NCBI GenBank assembly: GCA_011372835.1
Contig: DSAJ01000069.1
Location: forward strand, 1-5,764
Direction of reading: 5' to 3'
Source of the DNA: Methanomicrobia archaeon
GTDB taxonomy: Archaea; Methanobacteriota_B; Thermococci; Methanofastidiosales; NM3
Length of the DNA stretch: 5,764 nt
Both the position numbers and the translations under genes were made by a program. The notes beneath the pieces were generated by a model that did no database searches, was not told the origin of the DNA, and saw only the letters and a list, made by a program, of their open reading frames with translations. Shown in pieces: positions 1-5,757 of this stretch. Position 1 is the first letter of the stretch. Each line of letters starts with the position of its first letter.

Positions 1-631
1 ACATGTCCTCGTCCCCGGCCCCGGCCGTGCGTTTGGGCAGGAGGCGCCATCCCACGAGCGCAACGAACAGCACGCCAACGATGGCAATGCCGCCGCCGAC
101 AGGTGAAAAATCGAACATGCCAAACGCTTCGCCTGTGGCCTCGGTCCTCAGACTGGCGATGATGATGTTGGGCGGCGTGCCCACGAGCGTGGTGAGGCCG
201 CCAAGAAGGGACGAGAACGCAAGAGGCATGAGCACGAGGGAGGGGGAGTACCCGTTCTTTCGGGCAACGGCGAGGGCAACAGGCATCATGATCGCAAGCG
301 CGCCGACATTGTTCATGAACGCGGAGGCCACGGCGACGAGCAGGCACATGGCCACAAGCTGCTGCTGCATCGAGCTCCCGACACCAGAGACGAGGTCGCC
401 GAGCACGTCGACGAGCCCGGAGTTCTCCAGCGCACGACCGATGATGAGCACCGACGCCACGGTGATGACGGCTGGATGGCCGAACTCCTCGAAGGCCTGT
501 TCACCCGGAATGATGCCCGTCACGACAACGACGAAAAGCACCGCGAGGGCAACGATGTCGTGGCGTATGCGACCCCATGCGAACATGGCAAGGGCGAACG
601 CAAGCGCGAGGAACACGACGTAGAGCTGCAT
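1..631 (-). CDS. SLC13/DASS-family anion permease, N-terminal part (cut by window edge)
   Basis: Reading the minus strand from ATG at 631 gives 210 residues without a stop before the window edge. The protein is strongly hydrophobic, with likely membrane segments near residues 2-18, 25-42, 53-66, 92-122, 132-160 and 178-197. Two stretches are typical of SLC13/CitT-type permeases: SAFMNNVGALAIMMP (103-117) and LGGLTTLVGTPPNIIIAS (143-160), the latter lying in the substrate/cation-binding hairpin region of the family. The charged tail after residue 198 (LPKRTAGAGDEDM) suits the junction where many long members (about 600 aa) insert cytoplasmic TrkA-C domains, but that part is outside the window. 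It would carry dicarboxylates, sulfate or another anion across the cytoplasmic membrane; the substrate cannot be told. No ribosome binding site precedes the ATG, and a TATA-like box lies about 25 nt upstream, so the message is probably leaderless. The family call is firm; the substrate is unknown. Confidence 0.88.
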   Translation of the reverse strand, partial: MQLYVVFLALAFALAMFAWGRIRHDIVALAVLFVVVVTGIIPGEQAFEEFGHPAVITVASVLIIGRALENSGLVDVLGDLVSGVGSSMQQQLVAMCLLVAVASAFMNNVGALAIMMPVALAVARKNGYSPSLVLMPLAFSSLLGGLTTLVGTPPNIIIASLRTEATGEAFGMFDFSPVGGGIAIVGVLFVALVGWRLLPKRTAGAGDEDM

Positions 632-652
632 ATATGTAATATGGAGGCATCG

Positions 653-659
653 CTTTAAG
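653..659 (-). promoter_or_regulatory. TATA-like box for the SLC13 permease gene
   Basis: The minus strand reads CTTAAAG, centred about 25 nt before the permease ATG at 631. That spacing places transcription initiation at or next to the start codon, as in archaeal leaderless genes. No GGTGA-like site lies between the box and the ATG. The assignment rests on position and AT content only. Confidence 0.5.
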
Positions 660-705
660 TGTATTATCTTGATCAATGCGTTATGTGCTCATCGATGTGT
701 CGATT

Positions 706-717
706 CAAAAGAAAAGC
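706..717 (-). terminator. T-rich stretch downstream of the SprT-like gene
   Basis: On the minus strand GCTTTTCTTTTG lies about 37 nt after the restored TAA of the SprT-like gene (754-756). Archaeal RNA polymerase commonly terminates at T-rich tracts without a stable hairpin. The stretch also separates this gene from the permease promoter at 653-659. It is short and interrupted, so the call is tentative. Confidence 0.3.
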
Positions 718-753
718 GAGGATGTAGTGCGCGAGAATGACTATTTACCACTG

Positions 754-1463
754 TTAGGTGATTACATCGAGCGCCTCGAGCGGTACGTAGAATCGTTCGT
801 ATCTGCAGTTGATTGCCGCATCGGGCACGACCGTGGCGCGCTTCGTTATCCGCGTAATGGTGCCGGTGTAGGTCTTTCCCCGGTAGACGAAGCTCCGCGC
901 GAGCCTGGGCGAAGCGTCCGGGTGCCGTGGCTATGCGTCGTACTCAGCGAGTGCTTCGTGCCAGTATGGCCAAATATGTTTCGCGCCATCGTCTTGAAGG
1001 GTCGCTTGCCGCACGAGGAGCGACCGTGGAGCTCGAACTCGATAATGTGGATGATCTCGTGCTCCATGATGCCCATCATGACCTCCATGCTGCTGGAACA
1101 CGGGATCCCGTTGACGTCAACCCCCGATGCCTTCCCATCAAAGGGGTAGACGACAAGGGGGTATGAGAGCGCAAGGACGTAGGTCCCTTCACGCCGGTCG
1201 TATTGCACCTTGCCGCCGGTCCTGGTCATCCTGTTGGAGAGTCGGTATGCCAACCCCCCCTCGAGCCGCTTGCCTAGCATGCCTTCGAAGAAGACCTCGT
1301 CATAGAGGAAAAACATGTCCTGAACGTCCCGAACAGCCAGTGCTTCGGCACGGCCCGCAGAGAACGCGGACCCCGACCCCCTCATGCGTTCGACTATACG
1401 GGCCCGTCCCTGTGCGATGTGTTGTTTTTCATTATGCAGCCCCATGCATTCTCGCAGTTCCAT
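754..1463 (-). pseudogene. SprT-like zinc metalloprotease-family protein, frameshifted near its C-terminus
   Basis: From ATG at 1463 the open frame runs 205 codons to a stop at 846, but its last ~16 residues (GASSTGERPTPAPLRG) look like noise. In a second frame, sense coding continues from about 894 to TAA at 754-756, giving SFVYRGKTYTGTITRITKRA and then a tail ending FYVPLERLDVIT. The two parts join if one base is restored between about 892 and 903, giving about 236 aa. Key features are the SprT-type N-terminal helix (FFLYDEVFFEGMLGKRL, 51-67), the metalloprotease motif HEIIH (135-139; H135 and H139 as zinc ligands, E136 catalytic), and the following FELHG and FKTMARNIFGHT segments where the third ligand is expected. 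The small basic C-terminal part resembles the nucleic-acid-contacting tail of archaeal SprT-like proteins. Relatives include Spartan, which degrades DNA-protein crosslinks; that role here is inference. The start has a TATA-like box 32 nt upstream. The break may be a sequence error rather than true inactivation. Confidence 0.8.
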
Positions 1464-1490
1464 TGTACCGCTATTGATTCGAAATGGGTC

Positions 1491-1498
1491 AATTTAAG
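1491..1498 (-). promoter_or_regulatory. TATA-like box for the SprT-like gene
   Basis: The minus strand reads CTTAAATT, centred about 32 nt before the ATG at 1463. This predicts a leader of only about 6-8 nt, too short for a ribosome binding site, and none is seen. Confidence 0.45.
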
Positions 1499-1502
1499 GG
1501 TT

Positions 1503-1524
1503 ATGTGCCCGTGCATGCGCACAT
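1503..1524. repeat. Inverted repeat ATGTGC-N10-GCACAT in the divergent promoter region
   Basis: Perfect 6-bp arms (1503-1508 and 1519-1524) are separated by 10 nt that include the self-complementary GCATGC (1513-1518). The repeat sits directly upstream of the SprT-like gene's TATA-like box, on the side where BRE/TFB would bind. It could be an operator, but no regulator is linked to it here. Confidence 0.35.
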
Positions 1525-1535
1525 CGCTGTTGCCA

Positions 1536-1550
1536 GCATCGAATCGATGC
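1536..1550. repeat. Inverted repeat GCATCG-AAT-CGATGC
   Basis: Perfect 6-bp arms with a 3-nt centre lie roughly midway between the two divergent promoters (boxes at 1491-1498 and 1598-1606). It could be a protein-binding site or a small hairpin. A 15-bp palindrome can arise by chance in GC-rich DNA. Confidence 0.35.
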
Positions 1551-1597
1551 GGGCGAGGGATGATCCCAGAGGCATGGCCCCCGGTTCTGACGATATG

Positions 1598-1606
1598 ATT
1601 TAAAAA
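1598..1606 (+). promoter_or_regulatory. TATA box for the FAD-dependent oxidoreductase gene
   Basis: ATTTAAAAA is centred 27 nt before the ATG at 1629 and stands out against GC-rich surroundings. The spacing predicts a start of transcription at or within a few bases of the start codon, so a leaderless message is likely. Confidence 0.6.
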
Positions 1607-1628
1607 GGATGAAAGAGCAACCTATTCA

Positions 1629-2986
1629 ATGGATACTGCGAATAGCGCCAATACGGTCGTCATAGGGGCCGGCATCAGCGGGCTGCTCTCTGCCCTCGTG
1701 CTTGCCAAGGCGGGCCATCGCGTCACCGTCCTCGAACGGGAAAGCGAGGTCGGCGGCGTGTGCAGGAGCTATAGCGTCGGACCCTACAAGGTCGACACGG
1801 GGCCGCACATCATCACGCGCCTGCACGGAGGTCCCCTGAGGAAGCTCATCGACGACTACTTCGAATCGGTGCCCGTCTTTGTGCCCCATGGCGAGTATTA
1901 CGTACGCACCAATGACAAGATGCGGCCGTTCCCCTGGACGCTCAAGAAATTCGCTCTCTTTGACCTTATTTCCAAGTCGGACCGTATCGAGCTCATCCAG
2001 ACCATCACGTCTGTGTTCACCCAGCGCGCGCTGCGCATGCTTGACGACGACGTCTCGGTCCACGACGTGATACGGGACCGCTCGCTCAGCCCGAGCACGC
2101 ACGAGTTCATCGACACGATGTGCCGGTTCATGACGGGGGCGGGCATGGAGCAGACGCCGCTTACCAGATTCTTCGACTCACAGGACTACAAGAACAAGAG
2201 GGAGGTCCAGGACCCGCTTGACTACCTCAATGGCATCAAGAACGCGATAACGAAGAAAGGGGCGCTCGACCAGCAGTACCCAAAAGGAGGCGTTCAGACG
2301 CTGATCAACGCCATACTCTCCTCGATGCCCCGGGACGTGGTCGACATACGTACGTCGTACGAGGCACGAAAGATCGTGGTCGATAATGGGTCGGTGACAG
2401 GCGTGGAAACGGACAAAGGGGTGTTCCAGGCCGACACGGTCGTCTACTCCCCGCTGGTCTCAAAGCTTCCCGAATACGTTGACGACCTCCCCGATGCGTA
2501 TGTTGACACCCTTACATCGCTGGAGACGGTGCGCGCGCTCACGCTATGGCTCGGACTCGATGAACCATTCTTCTCCACTGACGGAAGCGAGATATGGATC
2601 GATAGCGACCCGCCCTGCTGGGTCGTGCCGACGACAAACTATGACACGTCCCTTGCACCACGGGGCCACCAACTCGTCGGCATCGCAACGAACCTCCGGC
2701 CGGACGCGGACATAGAACAAGTGAAACGCGACCTCCTCTCGGAAGTAACGGACCGGTTGCCAGGCATCGAGCACCATATCAAGATGACCCACTGGCAGGT
2801 GCTCGTGCCCGAGAAGGCGGCCTGGGTCGTCGGCAGGGGGATGCCTGCGTGCGAGACGCCGGTGGAGGGGCTTACCTCGTGGGGACCGACACGATGTGCA
2901 AGTCGATGGGCGTGACGAGGGCAGCGTATTCTGTTTTGGAATTGCTGAGCATCCTAAAGCAAAAAACCCTCATTTCTCCAAAATAA
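1629..2986 (+). pseudogene. FAD-dependent amine oxidase/phytoene desaturase-family oxidoreductase, with a 1-base frameshift near the C-terminus
   Basis: ATG at 1629 opens 428 codons to TGA at 2913-2915, but the last 13 residues (TSWGPTRCASRWA) are off-frame. Restoring one base around 2871-2875 (for example CTTAC to CTTTAC, Leu-Tyr) continues into LVGTDTMCKSMGVTRAAYSV and on to TAA at 2984-2986, giving about 452 aa. The N-terminus is a dinucleotide-binding fold: VVIGAGISG (10-18; G13, G15, G18), the acidic residue E36 that would contact the FAD ribose, then VGG and DTGPH (56-60). The shifted tail is the family's C-terminal FAD-closing segment (LVGTD followed by a helix). The family includes phytoene desaturases/CrtI, protoporphyrinogen oxidases and other flavin desaturases. 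No carotenoid or haem genes lie nearby, so the substrate is unknown; an isoprenoid or another hydrophobic molecule is a guess. The gene is convergent with the TetR gene, 25 bp away. It may be intact in the cell if the missing base is an assembly error. Confidence 0.82.
2956..2984 (-). terminator. T-rich tracts downstream of the TetR gene
   Basis: Read on the minus strand, ATTTTGG and then GGGTTTTTTGCTTT follow the TetR stop codon by about 28-56 nt, inside the 3' end of the convergent oxidoreductase gene. A run of six T's suits archaeal intrinsic termination. No hairpin is needed or evident. Confidence 0.4.
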
Positions 2987-3003
2987 CGACATTCTTAATA
3001 CCA

Positions 3004-3031
3004 TTTTCCCGTTACTCTTTTGCCTCTTTTT
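3004..3031 (+). terminator. T-rich tracts downstream of the oxidoreductase gene
   Basis: Three T-runs (3004-3007, 3018-3021, 3027-3031) begin 18 nt after the restored TAA of the oxidoreductase and reach into the 3' end of the convergent TetR gene. Repeated short T-tracts are the usual archaeal termination signal. With 2956-2984 they form an overlapping bidirectional terminator zone. Confidence 0.45.
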
Positions 3032-3635
3032 CATGTAGCTTTCCAACAATGAATCGGGCATGTCGCGCTATCCGGTCCCCAGCCATGCGTGAAAAGAACG
3101 TGGGGTCTTCCTCATAATAGACAAGAAACGCCTCGAAGAACATTAGCAGTGCATAACTGAAGAACTCCTCTGCCAGTTCGTGAGCATCGCAACGCGGTAT
3201 CATCCCTTTGTCCATCATCTTGAGGAATATGCCCTCCCAGAACGCCATTGGTGCCTCACGAAGCGTCGTCTTGTAGAACTCCTTCACGCGCTCGTTACGA
3301 TGTAGTTCGATGGCTATCACGCGCCATAACTTCATGTAGTGCTGCTCGTCACCTACGCCTGCAAGGAGCGAGCTCATGCCGGCGGAGAAGAACTCGTCAA
3401 GACCCATCTCATCGAGGGCCGCGTCCTCATCTAACTCAGGATTCATCTCGTCAAAGTACGAGATGAACTTGGTGAGTATGGCCTCGAGGATGGCTTCCTT
3501 GCCTGCGTAATGGTTGTATATCGAGCTTTCACGGATGCCGCTGGCACGCGCGATGTCGCGAATCGAGACACTCTCGAATCCGCGGTCGGCCGCCAGCTCA
3601 ATCGCCTCGTGGAGGATCGTTTCCTTGGTGTCCAT
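3012..3635 (-). CDS. TetR/AcrR-family transcriptional regulator
   Basis: The 207-aa protein has the normal TetR length. The N-terminal DNA-binding domain is clear: ILHEAIELAADRGFESVSIR (7-26) followed by the helix-turn-helix DIARASGIRESSIYNHYAGK (27-46), ending in the family's typical YNHYAGKEAI segment. Residues from about 60 onward are helical and variable, as expected of the ligand-binding and dimer domain, with a hydrophobic stretch (FFSYALLMFFEAFLVYY) near 167-183 that could line a pocket for a lipophilic ligand. The start at 3635 is set by GGGGTGA, 7 nt upstream, which overlaps the TGA of the radical SAM gene; the two stop/start codons are 7 bp apart, so the genes are surely co-transcribed and perhaps translationally coupled. 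The likely targets are the two palindromes at 4806-4823 and 4853-4870 in front of the operon, implying autorepression relieved by an unknown ligand. The family is certain; target and ligand are inferred. Confidence 0.93.
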   Translation of the reverse strand: MDTKETILHEAIELAADRGFESVSIRDIARASGIRESSIYNHYAGKEAILEAILTKFISYFDEMNPELDEDAALDEMGLDEFFSAGMSSLLAGVGDEQHYMKLWRVIAIELHRNERVKEFYKTTLREAPMAFWEGIFLKMMDKGMIPRCDAHELAEEFFSYALLMFFEAFLVYYEEDPTFFSRMAGDRIARHARFIVGKLHEKEAKE

Positions 3636-3648
3636 TTCACGTTCACCC
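3636..3648 (-). promoter_or_regulatory. Ribosome binding site of the TetR gene overlapping the radical SAM stop codon
   Basis: On the minus strand GGGGTGA precedes the TetR ATG by 7 nt. Its last three bases are the TGA stop (3643-3645) of the radical SAM gene. Ribosomes ending the first gene would be placed directly on the start site of the second. Confidence 0.65.
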
Positions 3649-4785
3649 CGTCATCTGATATGATGTCGTGCCGTCGATGAGCGAGCGTACCGTATCCCTG
3701 TTTCGCCAGAGCGAACATCCACCATCCGATTCGTCAAGGAGCTCGTGATTGTCGCGAATCGTCTTGAGGAGCGGCGACATAAGTGCCTCTCGAAGTGACG
3801 TATCGCGCACGTTGCAATCCGTGAACGGTGCTGCAGGGCAAGGCTCGAGACCGCCGTTCGGGTTGATGTGTACGAATCCGCGCCCCGAGGAGAGGCAACC
3901 GCCAAATCGCGCCTCGTCGCCCGGGAACGCGACGTAGATTGCCGGATGCGTCGCCTTTGCACGATCGATCACAGAGAGGAGACGCATGCGTTGAGAGGGG
4001 GATATCTCGAGATGCTCCGTTCCCCTGTCCATGGGGACGTACTCCACGAAGAAGAATGCCTTGACGCCCCTGTCGTGCAACGAGGATATGAACTCGGGCG
4101 TGGCCACCTGTTCGAAGTTGTGGGAGTTGACCGTAATAGAGGCGCCAAAGACCATGTTCGCCTTGTTCATCGCGTCGATCTTTTCCATGACCGAAGCGTA
4201 GACGCCCTCGCCCCTTCGCATGTCCGTCTCGCACCTGTCGCCCTCAATGCTCACGATGGGTACTACGTGGGGAAGGTCCCGGAGACGCTCCAACTTCTCA
4301 TCGGAGAGGAGCATGCCGTTGGTAAAGAGGGGAAAGATCATCCTGGGATGACGCGCAACGATCTTCAAGAGATCTTTTCGTACAAGGGGCTCGCCACCTG
4401 CAAGGATGGTAAATGACATGCCGAGCTGTTCTGCCTGGAAGATGATGTCGTCGATGTCCTCACCGGAGAGCTCTTCCTGCGTGCCCCATGTATGTGCATG
4501 TGCGTAACAGCCCTTGCAGCGCAAATTACAGCGTTTGGTCACGCTGAGTATGAGCACCGGTGGGACGACGAGCCCTTCACCACCCAACTCTTCCCTGCGT
4601 TTCATGGCCTTTCTCTGGTGGCCATAGAGCTTTGAGAGGGAGTAGAGCAATCGAGGGCGCGACACGGCAATGCGCATCCCTGTCGAGAAGATCTTCCCTA
4701 TCGATGCATTCATCTGCGGTACGTACGATTCAAACGCCTCTTGGCGCTCTTGGGTCATCTTTTCAATCTGAGATCCTGCCATCAT
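3643..4785 (-). CDS. Radical SAM protein with SPASM-like C-terminal cysteines
   Basis: The protein is 380 aa from ATG at 4785. The radical SAM core has CNLRCKGC (CX3CX2C; C86, C90, C93), which would bind the 4Fe-4S cluster that cleaves S-adenosylmethionine, then GGEP (130-133) for the SAM amino group and VSIEGD (178-183). The C-terminal third carries C297, C316, C324 and C357 around GRGFVHINPNGGLEPCP, a SPASM/Twitch-type pattern suggesting an auxiliary cluster. About 70 basic helical residues precede the core. SPASM enzymes modify peptides, proteins or small molecules, but no short precursor-peptide gene was found beside it, and the lipid-modifying HpnH-type branch is an alternative, so the substrate is open. 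ATG at 4797 is in frame and possible; 4785 was chosen because GGTGA lies 5 nt ahead of it. The gene is first in an operon with the TetR regulator, behind a promoter bracketed by two probable operators. Cytoplasmic; no signal peptide. Confidence 0.9.
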   Translation of the reverse strand: MMAGSQIEKMTQERQEAFESYVPQMNASIGKIFSTGMRIAVSRPRLLYSLSKLYGHQRKAMKRREELGGEGLVVPPVLILSVTKRCNLRCKGCYAHAHTWGTQEELSGEDIDDIIFQAEQLGMSFTILAGGEPLVRKDLLKIVARHPRMIFPLFTNGMLLSDEKLERLRDLPHVVPIVSIEGDRCETDMRRGEGVYASVMEKIDAMNKANMVFGASITVNSHNFEQVATPEFISSLHDRGVKAFFFVEYVPMDRGTEHLEISPSQRMRLLSVIDRAKATHPAIYVAFPGDEARFGGCLSSGRGFVHINPNGGLEPCPAAPFTDCNVRDTSLREALMSPLLKTIRDNHELLDESDGGCSLWRNRDTVRSLIDGTTSYQMTG

Positions 4786-4790
4786 GTGAT

Positions 4791-4795
4791 TCACC
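4791..4795 (-). promoter_or_regulatory. Ribosome binding site GGTGA deciding the radical SAM start
   Basis: The minus strand has GGTGA 5 nt before the ATG at 4785 and 8 nt before the next ATG at 4782. It overlaps the upstream in-frame ATG at 4797, which has only a weak GTGA 4 nt ahead. This favours initiation at 4785, making the protein 4 residues shorter than the longest reading. Confidence 0.55.
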
Positions 4796-4805
4796 ATTAT
4801 TCACA

Positions 4806-4823
4806 AACTAACGTTCGTTCGTT
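4806..4823. promoter_or_regulatory. Probable TetR operator, start-site proximal copy
   Basis: AACTAACGTTCGTTCGTT matches the distal palindrome at 17 of 18 positions. Its left half is identical and its right half has one change (CGTTCGTT for CGTTAGTT). It covers the region just downstream of the predicted transcription start (about 4824) of the radical SAM-TetR operon, where a bound repressor would block RNA polymerase. Confidence 0.7.
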
Positions 4824-4845
4824 GAAACATGAGATACAGCATCCC

Positions 4846-4854
4846 TATAAAAAA
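4846..4854 (-). promoter_or_regulatory. TATA box of the radical SAM-TetR operon
   Basis: The minus strand reads TTTTTTATA, the only strong TATA-like element upstream of the operon. Initiation about 25 nt downstream would fall near 4824, leaving a leader of about 38 nt that holds the ribosome binding site. The box touches the distal operator on its upstream (BRE) side, and the proximal operator starts at the predicted initiation point. Confidence 0.6.
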
Positions 4855-4870
4855 CTAACGTTCGTTAGTT
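4853..4870. promoter_or_regulatory. Probable TetR operator, distal copy (perfect palindrome arms)
   Basis: AACTAACG-TT-CGTTAGTT is an inverted repeat with perfect 8-bp arms and a 2-bp centre, the size and form usual for TetR-family operators. It overlaps the upstream edge of the operon's TATA box, so binding should exclude TBP/TFB. Its centre is 47 bp from that of the second copy. Confidence 0.75.
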
Positions 4871-4911
4871 CAAATTAGATGCACATTTATGAATCAATTC
4901 TTTTAAAGAAA

Positions 4912-5343
4912 TTAGATATCCTGGATCAACCGTTTGCCAAGGACGACGACATCATCACGGGCATATCCCCTGTTCTCATAATACGTAATGACCTCCTCGT
5001 TTGACGTTCGCACCATGAGGTTTATCTTGGCACAGCCTCGTTCAAGCAGTTCCCGTTCGGCTCGCTCCATGAGCCGTGATGCGATGCCCCGCTGCTGGAA
5101 CGCGGGCAGCACAGCAAGATAATATACCCATCCGCGATGACCGTCGTAGCCAGCCATGCACGTACCGACAAGTCGCTGTCCAACGGCAGCCACGAAAAAG
5201 AGTGACGGGTCCTCTGCCATCTTCCGTTCTATGTCGAGGCGCGGGTCGTTTTGCGGCACCGCGAGCCCGCACGTTTTCCACACGTGGACGACGTCGTCCG
5301 TATCGCTTTGCTGAAAAGTGCGAATGCATGTCGTTTCGGTCAT
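4912..5343 (-). CDS. GNAT-family N-acetyltransferase, YpeA-like
   Basis: The protein is 143 aa and contains nearly the whole GNAT fold. The acetyl-CoA binding motif A is LAVLPAFQQRGIASRLM (76-92), with the Q-x-x-G-x-A loop at 83-88. It closely resembles my recollection of E. coli YpeA through its length: NDPRLDIERKM (32-42), SLFFVAAV (47-54), VGTCMAGYDGHRGWVYYLAV (59-78) and the end LGKRLIQD. The family transfers an acetyl group from acetyl-CoA to an amine; the YpeA substrate is not one I can name with certainty. The GTG at 5355 is in frame, but ATG at 5343 is preferred because the family's N-terminus starts there and a GTGAG lies upstream. That GTG overlaps the TGA of the preceding gene, so the two form an operon. 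A weak T-rich tract (TTTCTTT, 4905-4911) follows the stop. Confidence 0.9.
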   Translation of the reverse strand: MTETTCIRTFQQSDTDDVVHVWKTCGLAVPQNDPRLDIERKMAEDPSLFFVAAVGQRLVGTCMAGYDGHRGWVYYLAVLPAFQQRGIASRLMERAERELLERGCAKINLMVRTSNEEVITYYENRGYARDDVVVLGKRLIQDI

Positions 5344-5351
5344 GGGCCTAC

Positions 5352-5726
5352 TCACTTGTTCATGAACGGTGTCTTGACGAGCTCATCATGGTTCGGTGAC
5401 CGGCCAAGGCGTTCGAGCATTGCATCGCGTGCTGTGAGACGAGCAACAAAGAATCGTGCAGGCGCACAACACATCAGGATGTCCCGGAAGTCGACGAGCT
5501 CCGCGTCGACGAGGCGCATGAGCGCATCCTCGATGGCACCGACATCAGAAAAGGAGTATGGCTCCATCTTCATGAGTCGTGCTATCTCCCCGAGCGTCAC
5601 CGATTCCTCGCTCTTGTAGACGAGCATCTCGAGCACGATGAGCTCGAGTGTGTCGTCATCGATGGAATCAGCATCGATGCCTGGCCATGGTGGCGGGCGA
5701 ATTGGCTTGTTCGTTTCAAGGGCCAT
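5352..5726 (-). CDS. Small uncharacterised protein, possibly winged-helix
   Basis: The 124-aa product is not one I recognise. Residues 1-20 are proline-rich and probably disordered. From about 25 to 80 there is a helical pattern that could form a winged helix: TLELIVLEMLVYKSEESVTL (26-45), GEIARLMKM (46-54) as a possible helix-turn-helix, then AIEDALMRLVDAELVDFRDI (64-83), whose 'residue-specific allocation of a second helix followed by a strand' layout matches MarR/PadR-like folds. The end (ARLTARDAMLERLGRSPNHD) is helical and basic. The adjacent CC pair (86-87) is isolated and does not suggest a metal site. It is the first gene of an operon with the GNAT enzyme: its TGA is at 5352-5354, 8 bp before the enzyme's ATG. 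A TATA box sits 27 nt upstream of the ATG and no ribosome binding site is visible. A regulatory or adaptor role is inference. Confidence 0.75.
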   Translation of the reverse strand: MALETNKPIRPPPWPGIDADSIDDDTLELIVLEMLVYKSEESVTLGEIARLMKMEPYSFSDVGAIEDALMRLVDAELVDFRDILMCCAPARFFVARLTARDAMLERLGRSPNHDELVKTPFMNK

Positions 5727-5748
5727 AAAATATGAAACGAAAAACTAC

Positions 5749-5757
5749 TTTATATAA
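5749..5757 (-). promoter_or_regulatory. TATA box of the small protein-GNAT operon
   Basis: The minus strand reads TTATATAAA, centred about 27 nt before the ATG at 5726, within a wholly AT-rich stretch that contrasts with the coding DNA. The spacing predicts a leaderless or nearly leaderless message. Confidence 0.65.

Noticed and set aside
3..623. Long plus-strand open frame of 206 codons
   Set aside because: It is antisense to the SLC13 permease, is rich in Thr/Ser/Pro/Arg of the kind produced opposite GC-rich membrane-protein genes, and has no recognisable domain. The minus strand carries clear permease motifs.
676..1149. Plus-strand frame of 157 codons with a plausible N-terminus
   Set aside because: Past the intergenic part it is antisense to the SprT-like gene, and its composition deteriorates. 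The C-terminal SprT coding in the minus strand explains the open frame.
1626..2102. Minus-strand frame of 158 codons opposite the oxidoreductase
   Set aside because: It is antisense to the conserved FAD-binding N-terminus, with no family signature or promoter.
3868..4416. Plus-strand frame of 182 codons
   Set aside because: It is antisense to the radical SAM core and SPASM-like region, which have unmistakable cysteine motifs on the minus strand.
3643..4785. Tetraether-lipid or calditol synthase identity for the radical SAM enzyme
   Set aside because: The length and the SPASM-like cysteine layout do not let me assign it to those enzymes from the sequence alone. An unnamed substrate is the honest call.
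4801..4842. Minus-strand 13-codon frame (MLYLMFQRTNVSL) upstream of the radical SAM gene, a possible leader or precursor peptide
   Set aside because: Its ATG lies upstream of the predicted transcription start near 4824, it has no ribosome binding site, and most of it is operator sequence.
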